Part shown: positions 56,268 through 64,000 of the stretch, one piece after another
Layout of the letters: each line of letters begins with the position of its first letter
Numbering within the stretch: position 1 is the stretch's first letter
Made by a program: the position numbers and the translations under genes
Notes under the pieces: generated by a model
Databases searched by the model: none
Told to the model about the DNA's origin: nothing
The model's input: only the letters and a program-made list of their open reading frames with translations
From: Microvirga subterranea
GTDB lineage: Bacteria; Pseudomonadota; Alphaproteobacteria; Rhizobiales; Beijerinckiaceae
Direction: 5' to 3'
Assembly (NCBI RefSeq): GCF_003350535.1
Contig: NZ_QQBB01000007.1
Location: 124,001 to 188,000 of the forward strand
Length of the DNA: 64,000 bases

Positions 56268-58127
56268 ATGCCAAGCACCTTCAGCCTCCAGAACGCCTCC
56301 CCCCTGCACACCCTCGCCTCGTCGGGCGCCGCACAGACCGAACTCGGCCTCTTGCCGGAATGGAACCTGTCGGACCTCTATCCGGGCATGGACAGCGAGG
56401 CCTTCCGGACTGATCTCGCGAAGGCGGAGGCTGAGTGCAAGGCGCTCGCCGAGGCTTATCGAGGCAAGCTCGATGCGCTGGCGCACGGCGACGACGCGTC
56501 AAAGACCCTGGGCGAGGCGGTGAAACGCTACGAGGCGGTGGAGGACCTGCTCGGGCGCCTCATGTCCTATGCGGGCCTCATCTATTCGGGCGACACCACC
56601 GATCCGGTGCGGGCGAAGTTCTATGGCGACACCCAGGAGCGGCTCACCGCGGCGTCCAGCGACCTCCTGTTCTTCGGCCTGGAGCTCAACCGCATCGACG
56701 ATGCTGTGCTCGACAAGGCCATGGCTGCGGGGCCGCTCGCCCATTACCGCCCCTGGCTCGAGGACCTGCGCAAGGACAAGCCCTATCAGCTCGACGACAA
56801 GACCGAGAAGCTGTTCCACGAGAAGTCGGTGACCGGCCGCGCCGCCTGGAACCGCCTCTTCGACGAGACCATCGCTTCGTTGCGCTTCACCGTGCGCGGC
56901 GAGGAGCTTCCGATCGAGCCGACGCTCAACAAGATGCAGGATCCGGACGAGAGCGTGCGCAAGGACGCCTCCGACGCGCTGGCCAAGACCTTCAAGGAGA
57001 ACCTGCGCACCTTCACGCTCATCACCAACACGCTTGCCAAGGACAAGGAGATCTCGGACCGCTGGCGCGGCTTCGAGGACGTGGCGGATTCGCGCCATCT
57101 CGCCAACCGGGTCGAGCGCGAGGTCGTGGAGGCGCTGGTCTCCGCCGTGCGCGAGGCCTATCCGCGCCTGTCGCACCGCTACTACGCCCTGAAGGCCAGG
57201 TGGTTCGGCAAGGACAAGCTCGATCACTGGGACCGCAACGCGCCCCTGCCGAAGGTGGAGCAGCGCACCATCGCCTGGGACGAGGCGAAGGAGACGGTTC
57301 TGGCCGCCTATTCGGCCTTCTCGCCGCGCATGGCCGACATCGCGAAGCGCTTCTTCGACGAGCGCTGGATCGACGCTCCGACCCGCCCTGGCAAGGCGCC
57401 GGGCGCCTTCGCGCACCCGACCGTGCCGTCCGCGCACCCCTACGTGCTCCTGAACTACCAGGGCAAGCCGCGGGACGTGATGACGCTCGCGCACGAGCTG
57501 GGGCACGGCGTGCACCAGGTCCTGGCCGCCCCGAACGGCGCCCTGATGGCTCCGACGCCGCTGACGCTCGCCGAGACCGCGAGCGTCTTCGGCGAGATGC
57601 TCACCTTCCGGCGCCTGCTCGACCAGACCACCGGCCGGGTGCAGCGCAAGGCGATGCTCGCCGCGAAGGTCGAGGACATGATCAACACGGTGGTGCGCCA
57701 GATCGCGTTCTATTCCTTCGAGCGCAAGGTGCATCTGGAGCGCCGCAACGGCGAGCTCACGGCCGACAAGCTCTGCGAATTGTGGATGTCCGTGCAGGAC
57801 GAGTCGCTCGGCCCGGCGATCCGCCTCGGTCCCGGCTACGAGAGCTTCTGGACCTATATCCCGCACTTCATCCACTCGCCGTTCTACGTCTATGCCTATG
57901 CGTTCGGCGACTGCCTCGTGAACTCGCTCTACGGGAAGTACGAGACGGCGAACGAGGGCTTCGTGGACCGCTATTTCGCGCTGCTCTCGGCCGGCGGCAC
58001 CAAGCATTATTCCGAGCTCCTCGCGCCCTTCGGCCTCGACGCCCGCGATCCGTCCTTCTGGCAGATCGGCCTGTCGATGATCGAGGGGCTGATCGGCGAG
58101 CTGGAAGCCATGGAACGGAACCCCTGA
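56268..58127 (+). CDS. pepF: oligoendopeptidase F (M3B family)
   Basis: A 619-residue zinc metallopeptidase. The active site HELGHGVHQ lies at residues 409-417, with the third ligand Glu in the downstream segment ETASVFGEML. The N-terminal helical region (LPEWNLSDLYPGMDSEAF) is the family start. It degrades short peptides in the cytoplasm. Full length. Its TGA overlaps the start of the following kinase-like gene as TGATG, so the two are translationally coupled. Confidence 0.95.
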   Translation: MPSTFSLQNASPLHTLASSGAAQTELGLLPEWNLSDLYPGMDSEAFRTDLAKAEAECKALAEAYRGKLDALAHGDDASKTLGEAVKRYEAVEDLLGRLMSYAGLIYSGDTTDPVRAKFYGDTQERLTAASSDLLFFGLELNRIDDAVLDKAMAAGPLAHYRPWLEDLRKDKPYQLDDKTEKLFHEKSVTGRAAWNRLFDETIASLRFTVRGEELPIEPTLNKMQDPDESVRKDASDALAKTFKENLRTFTLITNTLAKDKEISDRWRGFEDVADSRHLANRVEREVVEALVSAVREAYPRLSHRYYALKARWFGKDKLDHWDRNAPLPKVEQRTIAWDEAKETVLAAYSAFSPRMADIAKRFFDERWIDAPTRPGKAPGAFAHPTVPSAHPYVLLNYQGKPRDVMTLAHELGHGVHQVLAAPNGALMAPTPLTLAETASVFGEMLTFRRLLDQTTGRVQRKAMLAAKVEDMINTVVRQIAFYSFERKVHLERRNGELTADKLCELWMSVQDESLGPAIRLGPGYESFWTYIPHFIHSPFYVYAYAFGDCLVNSLYGKYETANEGFVDRYFALLSAGGTKHYSELLAPFGLDARDPSFWQIGLSMIEGLIGELEAMERNP

Positions 58128-59494
58128 TGTCGGAATCCGACCGCGAAGCGAACCGCTTCTCCGCGCGCGCCGCCCGCTATGCGCGCGTGGGCGCCAACAT
58201 GGGCGGGGTCGCGGCCCGCATCGCGGGTGCACGGCTCTTCGGCGGGGAGGGGCGCGACGCCTCCAACGCGGCGGTGCTGGCCCAGGCGCTCGGGGGGCTG
58301 AAGGGCCCGATCATGAAGGTGGCGCAGCTTCTCGCCACCATCCCCGACCTCATCCCGCCCGAATACGCCGCCGAGCTGCAGAAGCTCCAGAGCGAGGCGC
58401 CGCCCATGGGAGCCGCCTTCGTCAAGCGGCGGATGCAGGCGGAGCTCGGCCCCGGCTGGCAGAGCCGGTTCGGCTCCTTCGAGCTGAACCCGGCAGCCGC
58501 CGCCTCCCTCGGGCAGGTGCACCGCGCCACCACCAAGGACGGCGCGCCGCTCGCCTGCAAGCTGCAATACCCGGACATGCAGTCGGCCGTGGAGGCCGAC
58601 CTCAAGCAGCTCGAACTCGTGTTCGCCGTCCATCGCCGGATGGATCCGGCCATCGACACCCGCGAGATCGCCAAGGAGATCGGCGAGCGGGTGCGGGAGG
58701 AACTCGACTACGAGCGGGAGGCGAAGCACGCGGCGCTCTATGCCATGGCGCTTGCCGACGTGGACGAGGTGCGCGTGCCCGTGGTCCACCCGGAACTCTC
58801 GACCAAGCGGCTCCTCTCCTTGAGCTGGCTCGAGGGCGAGAAGATCCTGGGCTTCACGGAAGCCCCGACCGAGATCCGCAACCGGCTGGCCATCGCCATG
58901 TTCAAGGCCTGGTGGCACCCGTTCAGCCATGCGGCCGTCATCCACGGCGATCCGCATCTGGGCAACTACACCGTCTTTTCCGAGGACGGAGAGGCGCAGG
59001 GCATCAACCTGCTTGATTACGGCTGCATCCGCATCTTCCATCCGCGGTTCGTGGGCGGCGTGGTCGATCTCTATCGCGGGCTCCAGCAGGACGACCGCGC
59101 CCGCATCGTCCATGCCTACGAGACCTGGGGCTTCAAGAGCCTGTCGAACGAGCTGATCGACGTCCTGAACATCTGGGCGCGCTTCATCTACGCGCCGCTC
59201 CTCGACGACCGGATCCGCACGGTGGCCGACGGGGTCAAGCCCGGCGAGTACGGCCGCCGGCAAGCCTTCGAGGTCCACAAGGCCCTCAAGGAGAAGGGGC
59301 CGGTGACGGTGCCGCGCGAATTCGTGTTCATGGACCGCGCTGCGGTCGGCCTCGGGGCCGTCTTCCTGCATCTCAAGGCCGAGCTCAACTACCACAGGCT
59401 GTTCGAGACCGAGATCGAGAAGTTCTCCCTCGACGGCCTTGCGGCGCGCCAGAAGGAGGTTCTGGACGCAGCCGGCCTGCCTCTTCCGGCGTAA
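58127..59494 (+). CDS. ABC1/UbiB-family atypical kinase-like protein
   Basis: A 455-residue protein of the UbiB/Coq8/AarF group. Family marks: the KxGQ-like motif as LKGPIMKVAQLLATIPDLIPPEY, the Ala-rich loop PAAAASLGQVHRA, LACKLQYPDM with the invariant Lys, EELDYEREAKH, and the catalytic HGDPHLGNYTV with LLDYGCIRIF (Asp-Tyr-Gly). Characterised relatives support ubiquinone synthesis with a low ATPase activity. It starts at the stop of pepF. Substrate unproven; it may be a paralogue beside a true ubiB elsewhere. Confidence 0.93.
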   Translation: MSESDREANRFSARAARYARVGANMGGVAARIAGARLFGGEGRDASNAAVLAQALGGLKGPIMKVAQLLATIPDLIPPEYAAELQKLQSEAPPMGAAFVKRRMQAELGPGWQSRFGSFELNPAAAASLGQVHRATTKDGAPLACKLQYPDMQSAVEADLKQLELVFAVHRRMDPAIDTREIAKEIGERVREELDYEREAKHAALYAMALADVDEVRVPVVHPELSTKRLLSLSWLEGEKILGFTEAPTEIRNRLAIAMFKAWWHPFSHAAVIHGDPHLGNYTVFSEDGEAQGINLLDYGCIRIFHPRFVGGVVDLYRGLQQDDRARIVHAYETWGFKSLSNELIDVLNIWARFIYAPLLDDRIRTVADGVKPGEYGRRQAFEVHKALKEKGPVTVPREFVFMDRAAVGLGAVFLHLKAELNYHRLFETEIEKFSLDGLAARQKEVLDAAGLPLPA

Positions 59495-59558
59495 CGAGGT
59501 TGCGTCCTCGTCCGTCTCGCCTTAGACCCTGAAGCCGAAGGGAAGGGCAGGGGCAGGC

Positions 59559-60776
59559 ATGAGGGTTCTTTTCGTCCATCAGAATTTCCCGGGGCAGTTC
59601 GGGCGCCTCGCCATGGCGCTCGCCCGCGAGGGGCACGAGGTCGCCGCTCTCGGGATGGTCAAGAGCTGCTCGCTCCCGGGTGTGGCCTACCACCCCTACG
59701 CCGCCGTCGCAGGCCCCGAGGATGCCCCCTACAAGAACCGCTATTCGCCCGTCATTCCCCGCCTGCGCCGGGCCTACGGGGTCGCCCACAAGGCCATGCA
59801 CCTCGCCGAGAAGGGCTTCAGGCCCGACGTGGTGGTGGTCAATACGGGCTGGGGCGAGAACCTCTTCCTGAAGGACATCTGGCCCGAGGCCCGGCACGTG
59901 GCCTATTTCGAGTACTACTACGCCGCCAAGGGCCAGGACCTGGACTTCGATCCCGAGTTCTCGACCCATGATCCGGAGACGATCTGGAAGCTCAGGATCA
60001 AGAACGCGATGCAGCTCGGGGCGCTCGACGCGGCCGATCTCGCCGTGGCGCCGACCCGATACCAGAGGGACACCTTCCCGGAGTACCTGCGCGACCGGGT
60101 GGCGGTGATCCATGACGGCATCGACGCCCAGCGGCTGAAGCCCAATCCGGAGATGACGATCCATCTCGGCGACAAGGGCCTCACCCTCGACCGGACCCTT
60201 CCCGTGGTGACCTATGTCACCCGCAACATCGAACCCATGCGCGGCGCGCATGTGGTCCTGCGCAGCCTGCCGGACCTCCTCGACATCGACCCGCGCCTCC
60301 AGATGGTGATCATCGGCGGCACCGGCACCAGCTATTCCGGCCAAGCGCCGGGCGGGAAGGGCTGGCTCGACGTGTTCCGGTCCTCCATCGAGCGGCCCGT
60401 GGACTGGTCCCGGGTCCATTTCGTCGGGAACCTCCCCTACGACCAGTTCGTGAAGGTCCTCCAGGTCTCCTCCGCCCACCTCTACCTGACCTATCCATTC
60501 GTCCTCTCGTGGTCCCTGATCGAATCCATGGCGCTCGGTTGCCGCATCGTGGCCTCCGCGACGCCGCCGGTGGAGGAGGTCATCCGGGACGGGGTCACGG
60601 GCCGCCTCTTCCCGTTCTTCGACCGGCAGGCCCTGGTGGGGCGGGTCCGCGACGCGCTGGTCGAGAAGGATCGATCGGCCGCCATGGCCGAGGAGGCCCG
60701 GCGATTCGCTCTGGCGCACTACGATTTCGAGACGGTCTGCCTTCCGCAATGGCGGGAGTTTCTTGGAATAAAGTAA
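59559..60776 (+). CDS. family 4-type glycosyltransferase
   Basis: A 405-residue GT-B glycosyltransferase. N-terminus MRVLFVHQNFPGQFGRLAMAL and the C-terminal nucleotide-sugar segment (YLTYPFVLSWSLIESMALGCRIVAS, with the ExxxxG-type Glu) are typical of GT4. The middle has VTYVTRNIEPMRGAHVVLRSL, a mannosyltransferase-like donor-site opening. It is cytoplasmic or membrane-associated and probably adds a sugar to a polysaccharide or lipid carrier. Acceptor and donor cannot be named. It stands alone, 64 bp after the kinase-like gene. Confidence 0.9.
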   Translation: MRVLFVHQNFPGQFGRLAMALAREGHEVAALGMVKSCSLPGVAYHPYAAVAGPEDAPYKNRYSPVIPRLRRAYGVAHKAMHLAEKGFRPDVVVVNTGWGENLFLKDIWPEARHVAYFEYYYAAKGQDLDFDPEFSTHDPETIWKLRIKNAMQLGALDAADLAVAPTRYQRDTFPEYLRDRVAVIHDGIDAQRLKPNPEMTIHLGDKGLTLDRTLPVVTYVTRNIEPMRGAHVVLRSLPDLLDIDPRLQMVIIGGTGTSYSGQAPGGKGWLDVFRSSIERPVDWSRVHFVGNLPYDQFVKVLQVSSAHLYLTYPFVLSWSLIESMALGCRIVASATPPVEEVIRDGVTGRLFPFFDRQALVGRVRDALVEKDRSAAMAEEARRFALAHYDFETVCLPQWREFLGIK

Positions 60777-60888
60777 CCTTGGCGGTTCGCTCATAAAGTT
60801 CTCGCCAAGTCCATCCGAAAGATTGCGGCTGCTCACCGCATGGGTTAAACGCAGCGTTCAAGAACTGATGCTGAACGGGGCATTGATC

Positions 60889-61182
60889 ATGGCCAATACA
60901 AAACACGCGCCGCATGGGGGCTATAGTCCGGACATGGACGCGCCCGCTCATGAGGCGACCTACAGCGGATTCGTCCGGTTCGCCGAAATCGGAACCGCCG
61001 TCATCATCTGCCACGTGCTCGCGCTGGCGGTCGGGGGCATCAAGCATGCGTGGCTCACGGCGATCTTCGGCGTGATTCTCTCGCTCGCGGCCGGCGCCGT
61101 CGGGGCGTTTTCCCCATCGATCGGCGTGCGCGCGCCCGTCGGCGTCGCAATCCTGCTTCTGTTGGCCCTCATCCTCTATTGA
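60889..61182 (+). CDS. aa3-type cytochrome c oxidase subunit IV
   Basis: A 97-residue protein. The N-terminus is hydrophilic (MANTKHAPHGGYSPDMDAPAHEATYSGFVRF), ending in the conserved TYxGF motif of the bacterial aa3 subunit IV family. Two or three membrane segments follow (IGTAVIICHVLALAVGG, AIFGVILSLAAGAVGAF, VGVAILLLLALILY). The subunit is thought to stabilise the oxidase. It precedes the pnt operon, with a 65-bp gap, as in related genomes. Start at 60889. Confidence 0.85.
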   Translation: MANTKHAPHGGYSPDMDAPAHEATYSGFVRFAEIGTAVIICHVLALAVGGIKHAWLTAIFGVILSLAAGAVGAFSPSIGVRAPVGVAILLLLALILY

Positions 61183-61247
61183 TAAGCTTCCCGGCCCGTC
61201 TAAGAATGGTGCAACCTAAAGGCTAAGCTATCGACGTGGGGTAATTC

Positions 61248-62384
61248 ATGCGGATCGCCGTTCTCTCCGAAACCGACAGAGCGGAGACACGCGTCGCCGC
61301 CACCCCCGAGACGGTCAAGAAGTACAAGGGCCTCGGCGCCGACGTCGTGGTCCAGGCGGGAGCCGGCCTCAGGGCCGGTTTTTCCGATTCCGAGTTTGAG
61401 GTGGCAGGGGCCGCCATCGCGGCTTCAGCCGAGGAGGCCGTGAGGGATGCCGACATCATCCTGAAGGTTCGCCGTCCCTCGAACGGCGAGCTCACCGGCG
61501 TGAAGTCCGGCGCCCTCCTGATCGGGATCATGGATCCCTACGGCCAGGATGCGGCTCTTAAAAGCCTGGCCGACGCCCATGTCGCCGCCTTCTCCATGGA
61601 GCTGATGCCGCGCATCACCCGGGCGCAGGTCATGGACGTGCTGTCCTCCCAGGCCAATCTCGCGGGCTACCGCGCCGTCATCGACGCGACGGCCGAGTAC
61701 GGCCGCGCCATGCCCATGATGATGACCGCCGCCGGCACCGTTCCGGCCGCCCGCGTCTTCGTGATGGGCGCCGGCGTCGCGGGCCTCCAGGCCGTCGCCA
61801 CGGCCCGCCGCCTCGGCGCGGTGGTGACCGCCACCGACGTGCGTCCCGCCGCCAAGGAGCAGGTGGAGAGCCTCGGGGCCAAGTTCATCGCCGTCGAGGA
61901 CGAGGAGTTCAAGCAGGCCGAGACGGCCGGCGGCTACGCCAAGGAGATGTCGGCCGAATACCGGGCGAAGCAGGCGGCGCTGGTCGCCTCCCACATCGCC
62001 AAGCAGGACATCGTCATCACCACCGCCCTGATCCCGGGCCGTCCCGCGCCGAAGCTGGTGACGCGGGAGATGGTCGAGTCGATGAAACCGGGCTCGGTCG
62101 TCGTGGACTTGGCCGTGGAGCGCGGCGGAAACTGCGAGCTCGCCAAGCCCGGCGAGGTGGTGGAGCACAACGGCGTCAAGATCGTCGGCCACCTCAACAT
62201 GCCGGGCCGCCTCGCGGCCTCGGCCTCCAGCCTCTATGCGAAGAATCTCTATGCTTTCGTCGAGACCTTGATCGACAAGGACAGCAAGACCGTCGCCGTG
62301 AAATGGGACGACGAGCTGGTGAAGGCGACCTGCCTCACCCGTGACGGCGCCATCGTCCACACGGCCTTCCAGCCGACGGCTTGA
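61248..62384 (+). CDS. pntAA: proton-translocating NAD(P) transhydrogenase, alpha-1 subunit
   Basis: A 378-residue NAD(H)-binding domain I. It starts [21 protein letters not shown]; the Rossmann motif is [21 protein letters not shown], and the RQD-type loop appears as [15 protein letters not shown]. Further conserved parts are [17 protein letters not shown] and [16 protein letters not shown]. In the alphaproteobacterial arrangement the alpha subunit is split into pntAA and pntAB. It transfers hydride between NADH and NADP+, driven by proton flow. First gene of pntAA-pntAB-pntB. Confidence 0.96.
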   Translation: MRIAVLSETDRAETRVAATPETVKKYKGLGADVVVQAGAGLRAGFSDSEFEVAGAAIAASAEEAVRDADIILKVRRPSNGELTGVKSGALLIGIMDPYGQDAALKSLADAHVAAFSMELMPRITRAQVMDVLSSQANLAGYRAVIDATAEYGRAMPMMMTAAGTVPAARVFVMGAGVAGLQAVATARRLGAVVTATDVRPAAKEQVESLGAKFIAVEDEEFKQAETAGGYAKEMSAEYRAKQAALVASHIAKQDIVITTALIPGRPAPKLVTREMVESMKPGSVVVDLAVERGGNCELAKPGEVVEHNGVKIVGHLNMPGRLAASASSLYAKNLYAFVETLIDKDSKTVAVKWDDELVKATCLTRDGAIVHTAFQPTA

Positions 62385-62398
62385 ACAGGGGGGACATC

Positions 62399-62833
62399 AT
62401 GGCACTCACGCCCGAACAGGCTGTCGAACAATCACGGGCCGCGGCGGCGGCCGCCCAGCGCGCCGCCGACATGGCCCAGGCCATCGCCGACCAGGTGGCG
62501 GTGGGCGTCACCACGGTTACCCACGGGGCCGTCGACCCCACGGTGTTCCGCCTCGCCATCTTCGTGCTGGCGATCTTCGTCGGCTACTACGTGGTCTGGC
62601 AGGTGACCCCGGCCCTTCACACGCCGCTCATGTCGGTCACCAACGCGATCTCGTCCGTCATCGTGGTGGGCGCGCTCCTGGCGGTGGGCGTCAACGTGGC
62701 CCCGGCCCTGGGCGACGGGCCGATCTGGGCCCGGGTTCTCGGCTTTATCGGCGTGATCCTCGCGTCGATCAACATCTTCGGCGGCTTCCTGGTGACCCAG
62801 CGCATGCTCGCCATGTACCGCAAGAAGGGTTGA
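62399..62833 (+). CDS. pntAB: NAD(P) transhydrogenase, alpha-2 (membrane) subunit
   Basis: A 144-residue protein. A helical N-terminus ([23 protein letters not shown]) leads to four membrane segments ([57 protein letters not shown]). [17 protein letters not shown] is the conserved family motif. It supplies part of the proton channel. The gene begins 14 bp after pntAA with GGGGGAC ahead of the ATG. Confidence 0.94.
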   Translation: MALTPEQAVEQSRAAAAAAQRAADMAQAIADQVAVGVTTVTHGAVDPTVFRLAIFVLAIFVGYYVVWQVTPALHTPLMSVTNAISSVIVVGALLAVGVNVAPALGDGPIWARVLGFIGVILASINIFGGFLVTQRMLAMYRKKG

Positions 62834-62837
62834 GGCC

Positions 62838-64000
62838 ATGTCGGCGAATCTTGCCTCGATCCTCTATCTCGTCTCCGGCGTCCTGTTCATCCTGGCCCTG
62901 CGCGGCCTCTCGCACCCCACCACCTCGCGGCAGGGCAACCTGTTCGGCATGGTCGGCATGGGGATCGCGATCCTCACCACCCTGATGGTATCCCCGCCGA
63001 GCGGCTTCGGCGGCTGGCTCCTGGTGATCCTCGGGCTCGCCATCGGCGGCGGCATCGGCGCCGTAGTGGCCAAGCGCGTGCCGATGACCGCCATGCCTCA
63101 GCTCGTGGCGGCGTTCCACTCGCTCGTCGGCCTCGCGGCGGTGCTGGTGGCGGCGGGTGCGCTCTACGCCCCGCAGGCCTTCGGCATCGGCACCGTAGGC
63201 ACCATCCATGGCGGCTCGCTGTTCGAGATGTCGCTCGGCGCCGCCATCGGGGCCATCACCTTCACGGGCTCGGTGATCGCGTTCCTGAAGCTCGACGGCC
63301 GCATGTCCGGCAAGCCGATCCTGCTGCCCCAGCGCCATCTCATCAACATCGGCCTCGGCCTGCTCCTCCTGGTGCTGGTCATCGCGTTCATCCGCACCGA
63401 GAGCCACGCCGTGTTCTGGCTCATCGTGCTGACCTCCTTCGTGCTCGGCGTGACGCTCATCATCCCGATCGGCGGCGCCGACATGCCGGTGGTGGTGTCG
63501 ATGCTCAACTCCTATTCGGGCTGGGCGGCGGCCGGCATCGGCTTCACCCTCGGCAACCTGGCGCTGATCATCACCGGCGCCCTGGTCGGCTCCTCGGGCG
63601 CGATCCTGTCCTACATCATGTGCAAGGGCATGAACCGCTCCTTCATTTCGGTGATCCTCGGCGGCTTCGGCGGCGAGACGGCGGCCGCGGCGGCCGGCGC
63701 GGTCGAGACCCGGCCCGTGAAGCAGGGCTCGGCGGACGATGCGGCCTTCATCATGAAGAACGCCGCCAAGGTCATCATCGTGCCGGGCTACGGCATGGCG
63801 GTGGCCCAGGCGCAGCATGCGCTGCGCGAGATGGCCGACGAGCTCAAGGCCGAGGGCGTCGAGGTGAAGTACGCCATCCACCCTGTGGCGGGCCGCATGC
63901 CCGGCCACATGAACGTGCTGCTGGCCGAGGCCAACGTGCCCTACGACGAGGTGTTCGAGCTCGAGGACATCAACGGCGAGTTCGCCCAGGCCGACGTGGC
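62838..64000 (+). CDS. pntB: NAD(P) transhydrogenase, beta subunit (3' end outside window)
   Basis: The first 387 codons are present. The N-terminal part has about nine membrane segments (SILYLVSGVLFILALRGLSH, MVGMGIAILTTL, LGLAIGGGIGAVVAKRVPMT, AAFHSLVGLAAVLVA, ...ADMPVVVSMLNSYSGWAAAGIGF). The C-terminal part visible is the NADP(H)-binding domain III: VIIVPGYGMAVAQAQHALRE, YAIHPVAGRMPGHMNVLLAEA and VPYDEVFELEDIN. Starts 4 bp after the pntAB stop. The last ~80-90 residues are missing. Confidence 0.96.
   Translation, partial: MSANLASILYLVSGVLFILALRGLSHPTTSRQGNLFGMVGMGIAILTTLMVSPPSGFGGWLLVILGLAIGGGIGAVVAKRVPMTAMPQLVAAFHSLVGLAAVLVAAGALYAPQAFGIGTVGTIHGGSLFEMSLGAAIGAITFTGSVIAFLKLDGRMSGKPILLPQRHLINIGLGLLLLVLVIAFIRTESHAVFWLIVLTSFVLGVTLIIPIGGADMPVVVSMLNSYSGWAAAGIGFTLGNLALIITGALVGSSGAILSYIMCKGMNRSFISVILGGFGGETAAAAAGAVETRPVKQGSADDAAFIMKNAAKVIIVPGYGMAVAQAQHALREMADELKAEGVEVKYAIHPVAGRMPGHMNVLLAEANVPYDEVFELEDINGEFAQADV

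Noticed and set aside
56435-58126. Plus-strand frame overlapping pepF and fused to the kinase-like gene
   Set aside because: The first ~560 codons are a second-frame shadow of pepF, rich in Arg and Ala. The real kinase-like protein starts at 58127, where the recognisable family sequence begins.

Overview
The window reads as a GC-rich chromosomal segment of an alphaproteobacterium, most likely in the Hyphomicrobiales (Methylobacterium/Microvirga-like). Supporting signs are the three-gene pntAA-pntAB-pntB transhydrogenase, a small aa3-oxidase subunit IV, DUF1476 and DUF1289 proteins, a DUF882 peptidoglycan protein and a phasin. The genus is an inference. No rRNA, tRNA or CRISPR array was recognised.

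1-10.3 kb is a metal-resistance block: a TolC-type outer-membrane lipoprotein (cut by the window start), a small lipoprotein, a His/Cys-rich exported protein, a one-domain metallochaperone, rcnR-rcnA (Ni/Co sensor and exporter, with a G-tract operator) and copA-cueR with a textbook CueR promoter. A class III adenylate cyclase follows cueR in the same direction. A Crp/Fnr-family regulator and a Spy/CpxP-like metal-stress protein diverge from copA.

10.4-21.4 kb is accessory: a solitary tyrosine recombinase, a divergent AraC regulator/hydrolase pair, a secreted alkylsulfatase next to a two-component system, two small hypothetical genes, and a large protein joining a GHKL ATPase to a PD-(D/E)XK-like nuclease.

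21.6-34.3 kb is the most unusual part. Three consecutive genes (22.8-26.7 kb) carry four copies of an unrecognised module. One copy is fused to an AAA+ ATPase, two lie in tandem in one protein, and one is fused to a module resembling the Xre/MbcA/ParS antitoxin C-terminus. A decayed second copy of the AAA+ gene and a ParA remnant flank them. Next come an IS5-family element with a broken transposase frame, inserted at the stop codon of the neighbouring operon, and a Tn554-like operon of three different tyrosine recombinases plus a small HTH/coiled-coil protein. A 12-bp-arm inverted repeat upstream may be its recombination site.

35.6-51.3 kb is a storage and stress block: glgP, glgX (interrupted by one in-frame amber codon), PPK2, DUF1476, phasin, MscS channel, DUF900 hydrolase, exported small proteins, an RTX protein and otsA. 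Several of its intergenic gaps hold TTGAC-N4-GTCAA-like palindromes, suggesting a Crp/Fnr/FixK-type regulon.

51.4-64 kb is housekeeping: a DUF882 protein, an L,D-transpeptidase, a degenerate NtrC-like regulator, PepF, an UbiB/ABC1 kinase-like protein, a glycosyltransferase, an oxidase subunit IV and the pnt operon, cut by the window end.
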